Source of the DNA: Pseudomonas marincola | GTDB taxonomy: Bacteria > Pseudomonadota > Gammaproteobacteria > Pseudomonadales > Pseudomonadaceae | NCBI RefSeq assembly: GCF_900116605.1 | Contig: NZ_FPBC01000004.1 | Location: 280,906 to 344,905 of the forward strand | Reading direction: 5' to 3' | DNA: 64,000 nt | In this document: piece after piece, positions 42,771 through 52,300 of the stretch | Layout of the letters: every line of letters starts with the position of its first letter | Position numbering within the stretch: position 1 is the stretch's first letter | Translations under genes and position numbers: made by a program | The notes under the pieces: generated by a model | What the model was told of the DNA's origin: nothing | What the model saw: only the letters and a program-made list of their open reading frames with translations | Databases searched by the model: none

Positions 42771-44420
42771 TTAAATGGAGGTTTTGAACGTGAATGCCAG
42801 CCAGCCGCGGTCAGTACCACCGACGCCGCCGTTGCCTGCAACGGTACCGTTGGCCAGGTTCTTAGGCTGAGCGAGAGTGTCCGCGTAACGCAGGCCGAAC
42901 TCATACTGCTGCTGGTAGGTAAATTTCAAGCCGGCAGACCACGACATGGCACCTTCACTGCCACCTCCGGCAGAAGCAGCGTTACCGTGCAGGCCATAGT
43001 TCACCGTTAGCGGCACATCAAGATCCCAAGAGGGGAAAATATTCAGGTACTGAGGGGTGTAGTTAACGGCCATCGCGTAGTAGTCACGGGTAGAGCAACC
43101 ATCTGATTTATCGCCAGATCCCGGCCTGCCCACACGTGGATCAATACAGTTGTTACTGCCCTCAGACTTATAGAGCTCCTCGTGCTCAGTCACCTTGTCC
43201 AAGTGGCTATAAACGAACTCACCCACGATGGTGCCGTTATTGGAAATAAAGTTGCGCGGTACGCCATAAACAGCGTTGGCGACAAAATGTAGGGTGTCGC
43301 CGCGCGGTCCTTCATTATCTAGGGTGCTCACGCCGACCGCATTCAACGCTCCGTCTTGGCGGTATGAAAGTTCAGAGCCAACTGATACCGAGTCAAACAC
43401 CCGCGCAAAGCTGATACCCGTCATTTTCACACCACGCGGATAAACTACGCGGTACTCGCCAGCAGCTGCGTTGATTTGCGGCGAAAGCCAAGGTTGGTAA
43501 TCGTCAAATTCACGGTAGTACAAACCAAAGGTCGACTCGATCGCCTCCAAGTTGTACTTAGCCATCACGCCCCAGTTGGCACTGTCGCGGCCATACTTGG
43601 ATGTTGTCCGCTTGAATGCCCCAGGGCCCGCTGGTAATTGATCCGGGCCTTCAAACAGGAAGTCGGCGCCACCAAAGTAAGTACCGCCATAAGGGATACG
43701 GGTGTAGTCCCACTCATAGAAATATTGGCCAGCAATCGACAGGTTATCGCTTACTTGGGCCTTGGCCGAAACCTGACCAATAGGCAGAAACACTTCTTTT
43801 GTTTCAATACCAGGGCTGGTAGCGGCTTTGACTCCATCAATCGGCGCCTGGGAGTAAGACATGGCGTGCGCGCCAATCAGCAGACCCTCACCCCAATAAT
43901 TGGTATGACGACCAACTTTAATGTTGATTGGGGTTTCACCCAATTGCAGGTTCGTCCAAACGAAAGCGTCGAGTATTTCGCCTGATGGACCATTTACATA
44001 GCGCTTTACCTCACTGCTGTACTTGCCGTTTTCGTAGCTGGTCTGGCCGCCGACATTGCTTGTTACGCTGTTATCATCATAAGCATTGTCGTACCAAGCT
44101 GAAGCACTAACGCGGGCACCCCAGTCCTTGCGGTACGAGAAATCCACCTCGGTTAACAGATCAAGGCGATTTGTCATGATATCGCCTTTATCGAACTTGC
44201 CATCCGACTCGTCGTAGGTAGGGGTATTCATGATGCGGTCGTCCTGGTCTTCCATACGCATACCCAGGTTGTAACGCACCGTATTGTCCCAACGCAGACG
44301 GTAATCAGAGTTGCCGAGGTCGAACGAAGCAGCATGCGCGATGCCCATGCTACCAAGCACAGCGAGTGCGATCGCACTGCGGCTGAACAAGTGCAGACCT
44401 TGCTTGGTCGTATCTTTCAT
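42771..44420 (-). CDS. DUF1302 outer-membrane protein
   Basis: A 549-aa protein with an N-terminal signal (ALAVLGSMGIAHA, cleavage near residue 30) and long alternation of polar and hydrophobic residues ending in an outer-membrane-like WLAFTFKTSI. It should form a beta-barrel for entry of hydrophobic substrates. It is the first gene of the DUF1302-DUF1329-YCF48-RND series and directly continues into catabolic genes. ATG 44420 has AGGTGG upstream; an in-frame GTG at 44429 is less likely. Confidence 0.9.
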   Translation of the reverse strand: MKDTTKQGLHLFSRSAIALAVLGSMGIAHAASFDLGNSDYRLRWDNTVRYNLGMRMEDQDDRIMNTPTYDESDGKFDKGDIMTNRLDLLTEVDFSYRKDWGARVSASAWYDNAYDDNSVTSNVGGQTSYENGKYSSEVKRYVNGPSGEILDAFVWTNLQLGETPINIKVGRHTNYWGEGLLIGAHAMSYSQAPIDGVKAATSPGIETKEVFLPIGQVSAKAQVSDNLSIAGQYFYEWDYTRIPYGGTYFGGADFLFEGPDQLPAGPGAFKRTTSKYGRDSANWGVMAKYNLEAIESTFGLYYREFDDYQPWLSPQINAAAGEYRVVYPRGVKMTGISFARVFDSVSVGSELSYRQDGALNAVGVSTLDNEGPRGDTLHFVANAVYGVPRNFISNNGTIVGEFVYSHLDKVTEHEELYKSEGSNNCIDPRVGRPGSGDKSDGCSTRDYYAMAVNYTPQYLNIFPSWDLDVPLTVNYGLHGNAASAGGGSEGAMSWSAGLKFTYQQQYEFGLRYADTLAQPKNLANGTVAGNGGVGGTDRGWLAFTFKTSI

Positions 44421-44429
44421 ACAAGCCAC

Positions 44430-44828
44430 CTTTTGTTTTTATTTTCAGTCGTTTATGTGAGGTTTTGTGAACTACTTCAGCCTCTGTAACGTGTCGCTGC
44501 TAAGCACCTCGCTTAAGCCTTCTCGGGTGGTGTTGCTTCTGCCCTAGCGGTAGTGCTCCTCGCGGCTTGAAATTAAATTAACCGAGAAAAATAAAAAATT
44601 CCACATAAAGATTTCAATTCTCTATACAGAACAATAAATGCAACGCTCTCAAAAGGGTGGTGCTGGGCAGGTCAGTGTAGATAGCGTTGCCTTGGAACAT
44701 ATTGCACACAAAAATGCTTACTGTTCAATTATGATTTGATCTAAGTGCGCATTAGGTTTTAATGTCCATCCAAGCGCACACGTCATCTCGTGTACCCAAT
44801 AGACAAAAACAACAGGAGCGGACCTGCA
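44430..44828. other. Divergent promoter region upstream of the DUF1302 operon and an SDR gene
   Basis: About 400 bp, AT-rich in the middle. It holds a dyad operator candidate at 44703-44727. An imperfect palindrome ATTCTCTATACAGAA (44617-44631) resembles one at 14005-14019, but this similarity is not beyond chance. No gene is seen. Confidence 0.5.
44703..44727. promoter_or_regulatory. Candidate operator (TGCACA-N13-TGTTCA dyad)
   Basis: TGCACA (44703-44708) and TGTTCA (44722-44727) with 13-bp spacing match 11 of 12 positions. It is 102-126 bp upstream of the SDR gene and could also act on the DUF1302 operon. Confidence 0.5.
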
Positions 44829-45671
44829 ATGAACATCGACCTGAATGGTAAACGCGTCATCGTTACAGGAGCTTCAAGGGGTATAGGCCTAGCCATAGCC
44901 CGTGCCTTTGCCCAAGAAGGTGCCCGCGTGGCTATTTGCTCCAGAAGCCTTGATGCGGTAAATAGCGCAGCTGCGCAGCTGCAACAAAACGCCCAAGCAG
45001 TGCTGGCCCGTGTGGTGGACGTGACCGATACCGTGGGTGTTCAACACTTCGTTTCCGAGGTGGTCGAGATATGGGGCGGCGTGGATATTTTGGTTAATAA
45101 TGCCGGCCAAGGTCGCAGTGGCAACCTAGATAGCCTCACCCCCGAAGCCATTCTTGAACACGCCAATGTGTTGCAAATGGGTCATTTCCGCTTTGTTCAG
45201 GCAGTGGTTCCGCATATGCGTCAGCAGCGCTGGGGGCGAATTATTGAGATCAACGCCCTCGCTGGCACAGTGCCAACGCCTGATGGCATTCCTTCAGTTA
45301 TCAACCGCGCTTCGTGTATTGCTCTTTCACGCTCGCTGGGTATGTCGCTGGCAAAGGACAATATCTTGGTGAACAGCCTAAATATGGGCTGGATCGATAC
45401 CGGCCAGTGGGATCGACACTACAAGGAGATGGGCCCGGGCGTTAGCCGCGAAGAGTTCGACGCCATGGTAATGAAGGTGGTGCCAATCGGCCGTTACGGC
45501 AAGCCTGAGGATGTCGCCGGCATGGTGCTGTTCTTATCCAGCGAGTACGCGAGTTTTATCAGCGCCGCATCCATCGACATTGCCGGTGGTATGGGCGGGC
45601 AGATTGCCTATTTCCCCACACTCAAGCGCGATTTCGCTGCCGCTATAATGGCGCGCAACGCTGCAACTTAA
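44829..45671 (+). CDS. SDR-family protein with degenerate catalytic site
   Basis: A 280-aa SDR fold: VTGASRGIGLAIARAF (about 11-26), NNAGQGRSGN (about 87-96). The Y-x3-K motif expected near residue 157 reads S-x3-R (GIPSVINRASCIALS), so the normal catalytic Tyr and Lys are missing. ATG 44829 has AGGAG 9 nt upstream; the longer frame to 44790 is not favoured. It is the only gene of its transcript and is preceded by a dyad operator. It may bind or isomerise substrate, or use other residues. Confidence 0.85.
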   Translation: MNIDLNGKRVIVTGASRGIGLAIARAFAQEGARVAICSRSLDAVNSAAAQLQQNAQAVLARVVDVTDTVGVQHFVSEVVEIWGGVDILVNNAGQGRSGNLDSLTPEAILEHANVLQMGHFRFVQAVVPHMRQQRWGRIIEINALAGTVPTPDGIPSVINRASCIALSRSLGMSLAKDNILVNSLNMGWIDTGQWDRHYKEMGPGVSREEFDAMVMKVVPIGRYGKPEDVAGMVLFLSSEYASFISAASIDIAGGMGGQIAYFPTLKRDFAAAIMARNAAT

Positions 45672-45723
45672 GCTGGCGTTCAAACGCTTACGGAATGGCC
45701 AAACATTGTGCCGCGCAGCACGT

Positions 45724-46330
45724 ATGAACTTGCTCTTAACTGTACTTGCCGCACTGACCTGGGCCGCTAGCACAGTAGTTAATCGTCTATCCGTTGGCGT
45801 TATCGGCCCTACGGCGATTTCCTGCTACCGCTAGCTCACGGCATTACTGGTACTCTCGCCAATGCTATTGCCTAAGGTATGGCGCTTGCAAAGGGTGATT
45901 CGCCTATACCTGCCAAAGTTCATGCTGTTCGGTTCGCAGGGGATGTCGATGTAATAGTCGCTGGCGTATTTTGCCGACACACGTTAACTGTGAACTCCAT
46001 GGGCTTGATTCTCGCTAACCTGCCGCTGCTGACCGCACTGCTGGCTACTCCCGTTCGGCATACAAGGCCATCGCCCAGCTTTATCGCGGTTGCCTCATCT
46101 CGTATGCAGGGTTTGCTTAGCTGCTAGCCGCGGGCAATCTCTCGGTGCTATGGCAGCACGGGGTTGGTCGTGGTGAGATATTGATGCTGCTAGCCTCGCA
46201 GTCGTACGCGCTGTACTGCTTAAACTTTTTTGGCGTGAACAGTGGGGTGAGCAATGCATTCTGAGCACGGTCCATAGGTCGATGTTACGTACCAAATGCG
46301 GCGGAATATGCGCAGGAACAGAGACATTTG
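45724..46330 (+). pseudogene. Decayed EamA/DMT-family transporter
   Basis: The reading frame from ATG 45724 gives LLTVLAALTWAASTVVNRLS, characteristic of DMT transporters, then an in-frame TAG where TGG (Trp) is expected after the segment GPTAISCYR. Other frames continue the family: LTALLVLSPMLLPKVW, NSMGLILANLPLLTALLATP and later MLLASQSYALYCL. Several frameshifts and stops mean it cannot be expressed as one protein. Confidence 0.7.
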
Positions 46331-46579
46331 TAGGATCGTGGCTAATAATTATTGTTCTCCAATGGATCTAACACGCTGGAGGAACGGTATAAGCATGTGA
46401 GCTATGCCAGAACGAGCAGAACCCCAAAAGTGTCCGCCAATACAAATAACAATGCACACTTGCTATGGTTTTGTTCTATATACCACTAACGCCTATACTC
46501 ACAAAATGCAGGTAAGACGTACCACCGTACAGACCTTCCCCGTGGTCACTTAAGTAAAATAGCCTTGCAGAGACACGAA

Positions 46580-47134
46580 ATGTCCCACTTAACACCAGAA
46601 TTTACCGACACCGCCGCCTAACAATCGCGCCTTGCAGCATGGACGGAACGCACCCGTCAACTGTTACTGGACGCAATGTACTGCCAAGCCCTAGAGAAAG
46701 AGTTCAACGAGATCACCGTGCAAGATTTGCTCAAGAAGTTCGGGGGTTTCTCACTCCACTTTTTATACGCATTTTCGCGATAAAGAAGACCTTATTCTCG
46801 CCGGCTATGAAGCCACTGGCACGCCCAGCACCAAGGTCACCGGAATACACGGCACCCGCATCGAACTACTCGACATCAGTACCTGGCTGTTTAGCGCAAA
46901 GCCAAGCTCACCGCCTCGTTTTTCAGCGGCCCAGGCCAGAGCGTAATTCTTGGCCACCTAGAAAATATTCTGATTATTCAGGTGCGCGAACACCACAGAA
47001 ACAGGGTATCAACTAAGGTACTGGAATACGTGACGATTACCCCTCACGCGCCGAGGAAATGACCGAAGCCTTCGATGTCCTGATGAATTACGGCAACTGG
47101 CCGACAGAACGTGCTAATCCCGGTAAACGTTAAG
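46580..47134 (+). pseudogene. Decayed TetR-family regulator
   Basis: From ATG 46580 the frame has an in-frame TAA, then gives TetR-like ERTRQLLLDAMYCQALEK and ITVQDLLKKFG; a frameshift near 46745 moves the continuation HFRDKEDLILAGYEATG into another frame. The end (DYPSRAEEMTEAFDVLMNYG) reads in yet another. It overlaps the LysR stop by 3-5 bp and is clearly non-functional. Confidence 0.75.
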
Positions 47135-48041
47135 AAGCACAAGCCATAATCAGGAACTGCCTGAACGCTTGCGCAGGCTCAGGTAAACATTTATCCGCTA
47201 ACCAAATCAAGCCCAACTCCATCGGTGGAATAACGTCGACTATGGGCCGAACTTCGATTTTCTTACCCTCCAATGACCACGCCCGGTAGAGCATGTCGGA
47301 CAGAATGGTCACGCCAAAATCATGCGCGACTAAACCCCGCAGCGCTTCCATAGATGAGGTGTGAAAAGCAACCTGCGGCGCCAACCCGCGGGATTCCCAA
47401 TAGCGCAGCGTTGAAGTGTCGCCCTCGTCCACCGTGGCCAAGATATACGCATGCTCAGCTACATCTTCGAGATTGATCGAGGTCGACTTCATCAAAGGAT
47501 GTTGGCTGGACAGCCACAGCTGTCGACGTGACCTAATTAGCACATGACGAGCGAAATCGTGCGATTTGAGCGTATTGGAGACAATCACCACGCCCAGATC
47601 GAGATCACCATTGGCCACCGCCACTTCGATGCTGTGGCGATCCATGTCGATCAGATCAATATCCACCTGCGGGTAACTACGTTTAAAACGTGCTAACAAG
47701 GCTGGTAAAAAATAACCCAGCACTGTGTAAGAAGCGCCAACTCGCACCGTGCCTTTTATCGCGTGGCTAAGAAACAGCGGCTCACTAAGTGCATCCTGCA
47801 GGCTGTCGAGAATATGCCGTGCATGCTGAGCAAACTTATTGCCCTCGGCAGTCAACACCACGCCATGTGGCAGGCGTTCGAACAGGCTCACCCCCATAGT
47901 CACTTCCAAGTGAAGCACCGCAGCAGTAATCGCCGACTGCGATACATGCACCTGCAGTGCTGCCTGAGAGAACTGCCCAGAATCAGCTGCGGCCACAAAA
48001 TAGCGCAGCTGACGCATGGAGATATCTTTGCCCTTGGTCAT
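47130..48041 (-). CDS. LysR-family regulator
   Basis: A 303-aa LysR protein: winged helix-turn-helix LRYFVAAADSGQFSQAALQVHVSQSAITAAVLHLE at about residues 12-46, then the inducer-binding domain with VRVGASYTVLGYFLPALLARF (about 95-115). It is likely the regulator of the neighbouring MDR or indolepyruvate oxidoreductase genes. The start ATG 48041 is the only good choice. It lies 69 bp from the MDR gene, in the same direction. Confidence 0.9.
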   Translation of the reverse strand: MTKGKDISMRQLRYFVAAADSGQFSQAALQVHVSQSAITAAVLHLEVTMGVSLFERLPHGVVLTAEGNKFAQHARHILDSLQDALSEPLFLSHAIKGTVRVGASYTVLGYFLPALLARFKRSYPQVDIDLIDMDRHSIEVAVANGDLDLGVVIVSNTLKSHDFARHVLIRSRRQLWLSSQHPLMKSTSINLEDVAEHAYILATVDEGDTSTLRYWESRGLAPQVAFHTSSMEALRGLVAHDFGVTILSDMLYRAWSLEGKKIEVRPIVDVIPPMELGLIWLADKCLPEPAQAFRQFLIMACAS

Positions 48042-48110
48042 CTGGATAGTTACTACTGGCAGGAGGATAGAGGGCGCAAGCCGAGGCTGTACCGCCCTAT
48101 AGCTTGGGCT

Positions 48111-49037
48111 TTAACGGCGAATGCTGGCAGTTATTTTTGCGTGAGGTCCATCAACTTGCGCAGCCCAGGCCTGCGCTGCCTGATCGATGGTGAAATCAAG
48201 ATAATCAACCTGAATTTGCTGCTCTTTGGCGATTTTCAGCAAGCGCAACCAAATCTGTTCACGGTCCGCCGGTGGACGTTGGCCGGTACCAATGCAAGAA
48301 AGGTTACGGAACAATAGGTCGGCAATATCGAGGTTGATTTGACGACCCGCACCGGTGCCGATGGTCATAATGCGTGCGCCCCAGTTGGTCGCTTTTAGCG
48401 AGGTCAGCATGGGCTGGCCGCAAACCAAATCGAGCACCACATCAAAGCCGCCATCAGCGGCATCTTTAAGCGCTGCCACATCATCGCTGCCGCCTAAGGT
48501 GACCACATCATCGGCGAAACCGCGCGACTTCAGCCGTCCTAATGCTTCAGCAGAACGCGCAGCCCCTACCACCTTGCCAGCGCCCATGCCTCGCGCCAGT
48601 TGCAGCGCGATCTGACCCAGGGTGCCAGTGGCGCCTAAAACCAAAACCTTTTCACCTTTCTGAATTTCGGCCTTTTCAAGCGGCACGATAGCGCCGGTGG
48701 CCGCAATGCCCATGCTGATGGCGGTTTTATCATCGACGTCATCAGGCACATTCCAAACCTCAGCCTGCGGCACCAAAGTGCGCTCAGCCCAAGCACCGAA
48801 TGGCAAAACTGAACGTTCACCGAAATACACGCGACGGCCATCAGGAGCACGCCCTACGCCTTCGCCGCGGATCACGCACGGGTATTCAACACCCAGACGA
48901 TAAGCGCCCAGTACATCCCAGCCGCCAAGACCTGCGGTATCTACATCAATCAGTACGGCGCCGTCTTGCGCTTGTGGCTGCTGAAACTCGCCAACGATGG
49001 GCAGTGCATTGCGCTCGGTAATGATGGCTGCACGCAT
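48111..49037 (-). CDS. Zinc-independent MDR-family quinone/enoyl reductase
   Basis: A 308-aa medium-chain dehydrogenase with an N-terminal GroES-like half and the NADPH motif VLVLGATGTLGQIALQLARG at about residues 138-157. No structural or catalytic zinc motif (such as GHE) is seen, so it resembles quinone oxidoreductase or enoyl reductases. The start ATG 49037 has AAGGAG 8 nt upstream. A dyad-like site lies 63-87 bp upstream. Confidence 0.87.
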   Translation of the reverse strand: MRAAIITERNALPIVGEFQQPQAQDGAVLIDVDTAGLGGWDVLGAYRLGVEYPCVIRGEGVGRAPDGRRVYFGERSVLPFGAWAERTLVPQAEVWNVPDDVDDKTAISMGIAATGAIVPLEKAEIQKGEKVLVLGATGTLGQIALQLARGMGAGKVVGAARSAEALGRLKSRGFADDVVTLGGSDDVAALKDAADGGFDVVLDLVCGQPMLTSLKATNWGARIMTIGTGAGRQINLDIADLLFRNLSCIGTGQRPPADREQIWLRLLKIAKEQQIQVDYLDFTIDQAAQAWAAQVDGPHAKITASIRR

Positions 49038-49099
49038 GGCAGTCTCCTTGTCTGTTTTGTTGTCAATTTGATTTCTGGCAGTGCGACACAGCTAATACT

Positions 49100-49124
49100 T
49101 GAACATTTTTTACAGTTCTGTCTA
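49100..49124. promoter_or_regulatory. Candidate operator (TGAACA-N13-TGTCTA dyad)
   Basis: TGAACA (49100-49105) with TGTCTA (49119-49124) 13 bp later match 10 of 12 positions. It lies between the divergent MDR gene and the indolepyruvate oxidoreductase gene. Confidence 0.4.
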
Positions 49125-49330
49125 TATATTTACATTGCTGAGCACATAGCCCGAGCACATCACATGGCGATTCGCGCACAAAGCGTTCGCCATTGGCTAT
49201 TTGAAATTCAAATACCAGCGCGTTGTTTTTGTGATTTTACGATGCAAATCGCACTCCCTAGACTCCGCCAAACAACAAGGCCACGCCGTGCTCCTGGCAA
49301 CGCCACAACAACAAAGCCTGGAGGCTCAAC

Positions 49331-52300
49331 ATGAGCGCTACACCAACCTTGGATGACAAGTACGTCCAGCACAGCGGAAAAGTTTTGCTAACCGGGATTC
49401 AGGCACTGGTGCGTCTGCCGCTAATGCAACGCCAACGCGATTTGGCCAATGGGCTGAACACCGCTGGTTTTATTTCTGGTTATCGCGGCTCTCCATTGGG
49501 CGGTTTTGACCAAGCGTTGTGGAAGGCTCGTGACTACCTCAAAGAGCACCACACGGTATTTCATCCAGGTATGAACGAAGACCTTGCGGCCACTTCAATC
49601 TGGGGCACTCAGCAGGTCAATATTTTCGAAGGCGCAACCTACGATGGCGTCTTTGGTATGTGGTACGGCAAAGGCCCTGGCGTGGATCGCTGCGGTGATG
49701 TATTTCGCCATGCCAATGCCGCCGGAACCTCGAAATTTGGTGGTGTGCTGGCCATTGCCGGTGACGACCATGGCGCTCGCTCGTCTTCACTGCCGCACCA
49801 AACTGAACACATTTTTAAAGCGGTGATGATGCCGGTGCTCGCGCCCTCCGGCGTGCAGGAATACCTCGATTACGGCATGCATGGCTGGGCGATGTCGCGC
49901 TATTCCGGTTGCTGGGTGGCCCTTAAAGCTGTGGCCGACACGGTTGAAAGCGCGGCCATTGTTGATATCGATATCAATCGCGTACAGCCGATTATCCCCG
50001 ACATCCCGCTCCCTGAAGGCGGGCTTAATATTCGTTGGCCAGATCCGCCACTTGCCCAAGAACAACGACTGTTGGAGCACAAGCTCTACGCCGCGCTGGC
50101 CTATGCCCGGGCCAACCGCATCGACCGCGTGGTTATGGATAGCGCCAAAGCACGAATCGGTATTATCACCTCGGGTAAGTCTTACCTTGATGTGTGCCAA
50201 GCGCTGAAGATTCTCGGCATCGATGATGCCTTAGCCCAGCAGATTGGCTTGCGGGTCTATAAGGTTGGCATGGTCTGGCCGCTAGAAGCCGAAGGCGTGC
50301 GGCAATTTGCCGAAGGCTTGGAAGAGATCATTGTGGTGGAGGAAAAACGCCACATGATCGAGTACCAGCTCAAGGAAGAACTTTACAACTGGCGCGAAGA
50401 CGTACGCCCACGCATCGTCGGTAAGTTTGATGATAAAGGTGAATGGAGCATGCCCCACACCGGCTGGCTGCTCCCTGCAATCAACGATCTGACGCCAGCG
50501 ATGATTGCCCGTGCGTTAGCCAAGCGTATTTTGCGCCTGCAGCAGAACGGCCCATTGCAGGTCCGCCTTGCCGTGCTCGATGCGCAACTAGCCAGCAAGG
50601 GGCAGTTCAACAACTTGATGGAACGGGTGCCCCACTACTGCTCGGGTTGCCCGCATAACACCTCGACTAAAGTGCCAGAGGGTAGCCGTGCGCTAGCTGG
50701 GATCGGCTGCCATTACATGGCGGCCTGGATCTATCCACAAACCCAAACCTTCAGCCAAATGGGCGGCGAAGGCGTGGCGTGGATCGGCCAAGCGCCGTTC
50801 ACCAAAACCCAGCATGTATTCGCCAATCTGGGCGACGGCACCTACTTCCACTCCGGTATTTTGGCGATTCGCGCCGCCATTGCCGCTAAGGTGCAAATCA
50901 CCTACAAAATCCTCTACAACGACGCAGTGGCCATGACCGGCGGTCAGCCGGTGGACGGCACGCTCAGCGTGGCGCAAATCAGCCGCCAACTGGCTGCCGA
51001 AGGTGTGCAGCGACTGGTGGTGGTTAGCGATGATGTAGAGAAATATCAACACATCCACGACCTAGCTGACGGCGTACCCGTTCTGCGCCGTGACAAGATG
51101 GATGAAGTGCAGGCCGAACTGCGCGAATTCAAAGGTGTGTCGGCCATCATCTACGACCAAACCTGCGCCGCAGAAAAACGTCGCCGTCGTAAACGCGGCA
51201 AGTTTCCGGATCCGGCTCGCCGGGTAATGATCAACGAAGCCGTTTGTGAAGGCTGCGGCGACTGCAGCAGTAAATCCAACTGCATGTCGGTGACTTCGGT
51301 AGCAACCGAATACGGTAATAAGAGGGAAATCGATCAGTCGTCCTGCAACAAAGACTTCACCTGCATCAACGGCTTTTGCCCGAGCTTTGTCACCGTGGAA
51401 GGCGGCAGCCTACGTAAACCTAAGGCACTGGCGGCAAACCCGGACGACGTGTGGCAATTGCCAACACCGGCCACCATGGACCTGAGTGAGCCTTACAGTA
51501 TTTTGGTGACAGGCGTCGGCGGCACCGGCGTGGTCACCATCGGCGCGCTGCTGGGAATGGCCGCGTTTATCGAAGGAAAAGGCACGCTGAACCTGGATAT
51601 GGCTGGCATGGCGCAAAAAGGTGGCGCGGTGTGGTCACATATTCGCATTGCGGCCCGCCAAGAGCAGTTGTTCGCCCCGCGTATTGCTGAAGGTGAAGCC
51701 GCCCTGCTGTTGGGCTGCGATTTGGTGGTTAGTGCCAATACCGAAACCTTGTCCAAGCTGCGTCATGGCGTGACTCATGCATTGGTTAACAGTGAAGAAA
51801 GTATCACCAGCGCTTTTGTTCGCAGCTTCGCGTTGCAAGCCGAAAGCGGTGATTTACTGAAACACCCAGATCCACAATTTCATACCACCAGCATGTCGGC
51901 GCAAATTGCCGAAGCGGTCGGCCACAACCAGGCAGACTTCATCGACGCGAGCAAAATTGCGACCGCATTGATGGGCGACTCGATTGCCACCAACACTTTT
52001 ATGCTCGGCTACGCCTACCAGAAAGGCTGGCTGCCAGTAGGCGAAGCGGCGCTAACTCAGGCCATAGAGCTGAACGGCACTGCCGTGCTCTTCAACCTTA
52101 ATGCCTTTGCGTGGGGTCGCCGCAGCGCGGTGGATCTGCCTCGAGTACTGCGCAAGCTGGATGAGGCCAAGGTACAAAACGCCGATCGCGTACTGTCGCA
52201 AAGCTTGGAAGAAACCCTGAGTCGGCGCGTAGCGTTCCTTACCGACTACCAAAACAAAGCCTATGCCCAACGCTATCAGCAGCGCGTCGAGCAGTTTGTG

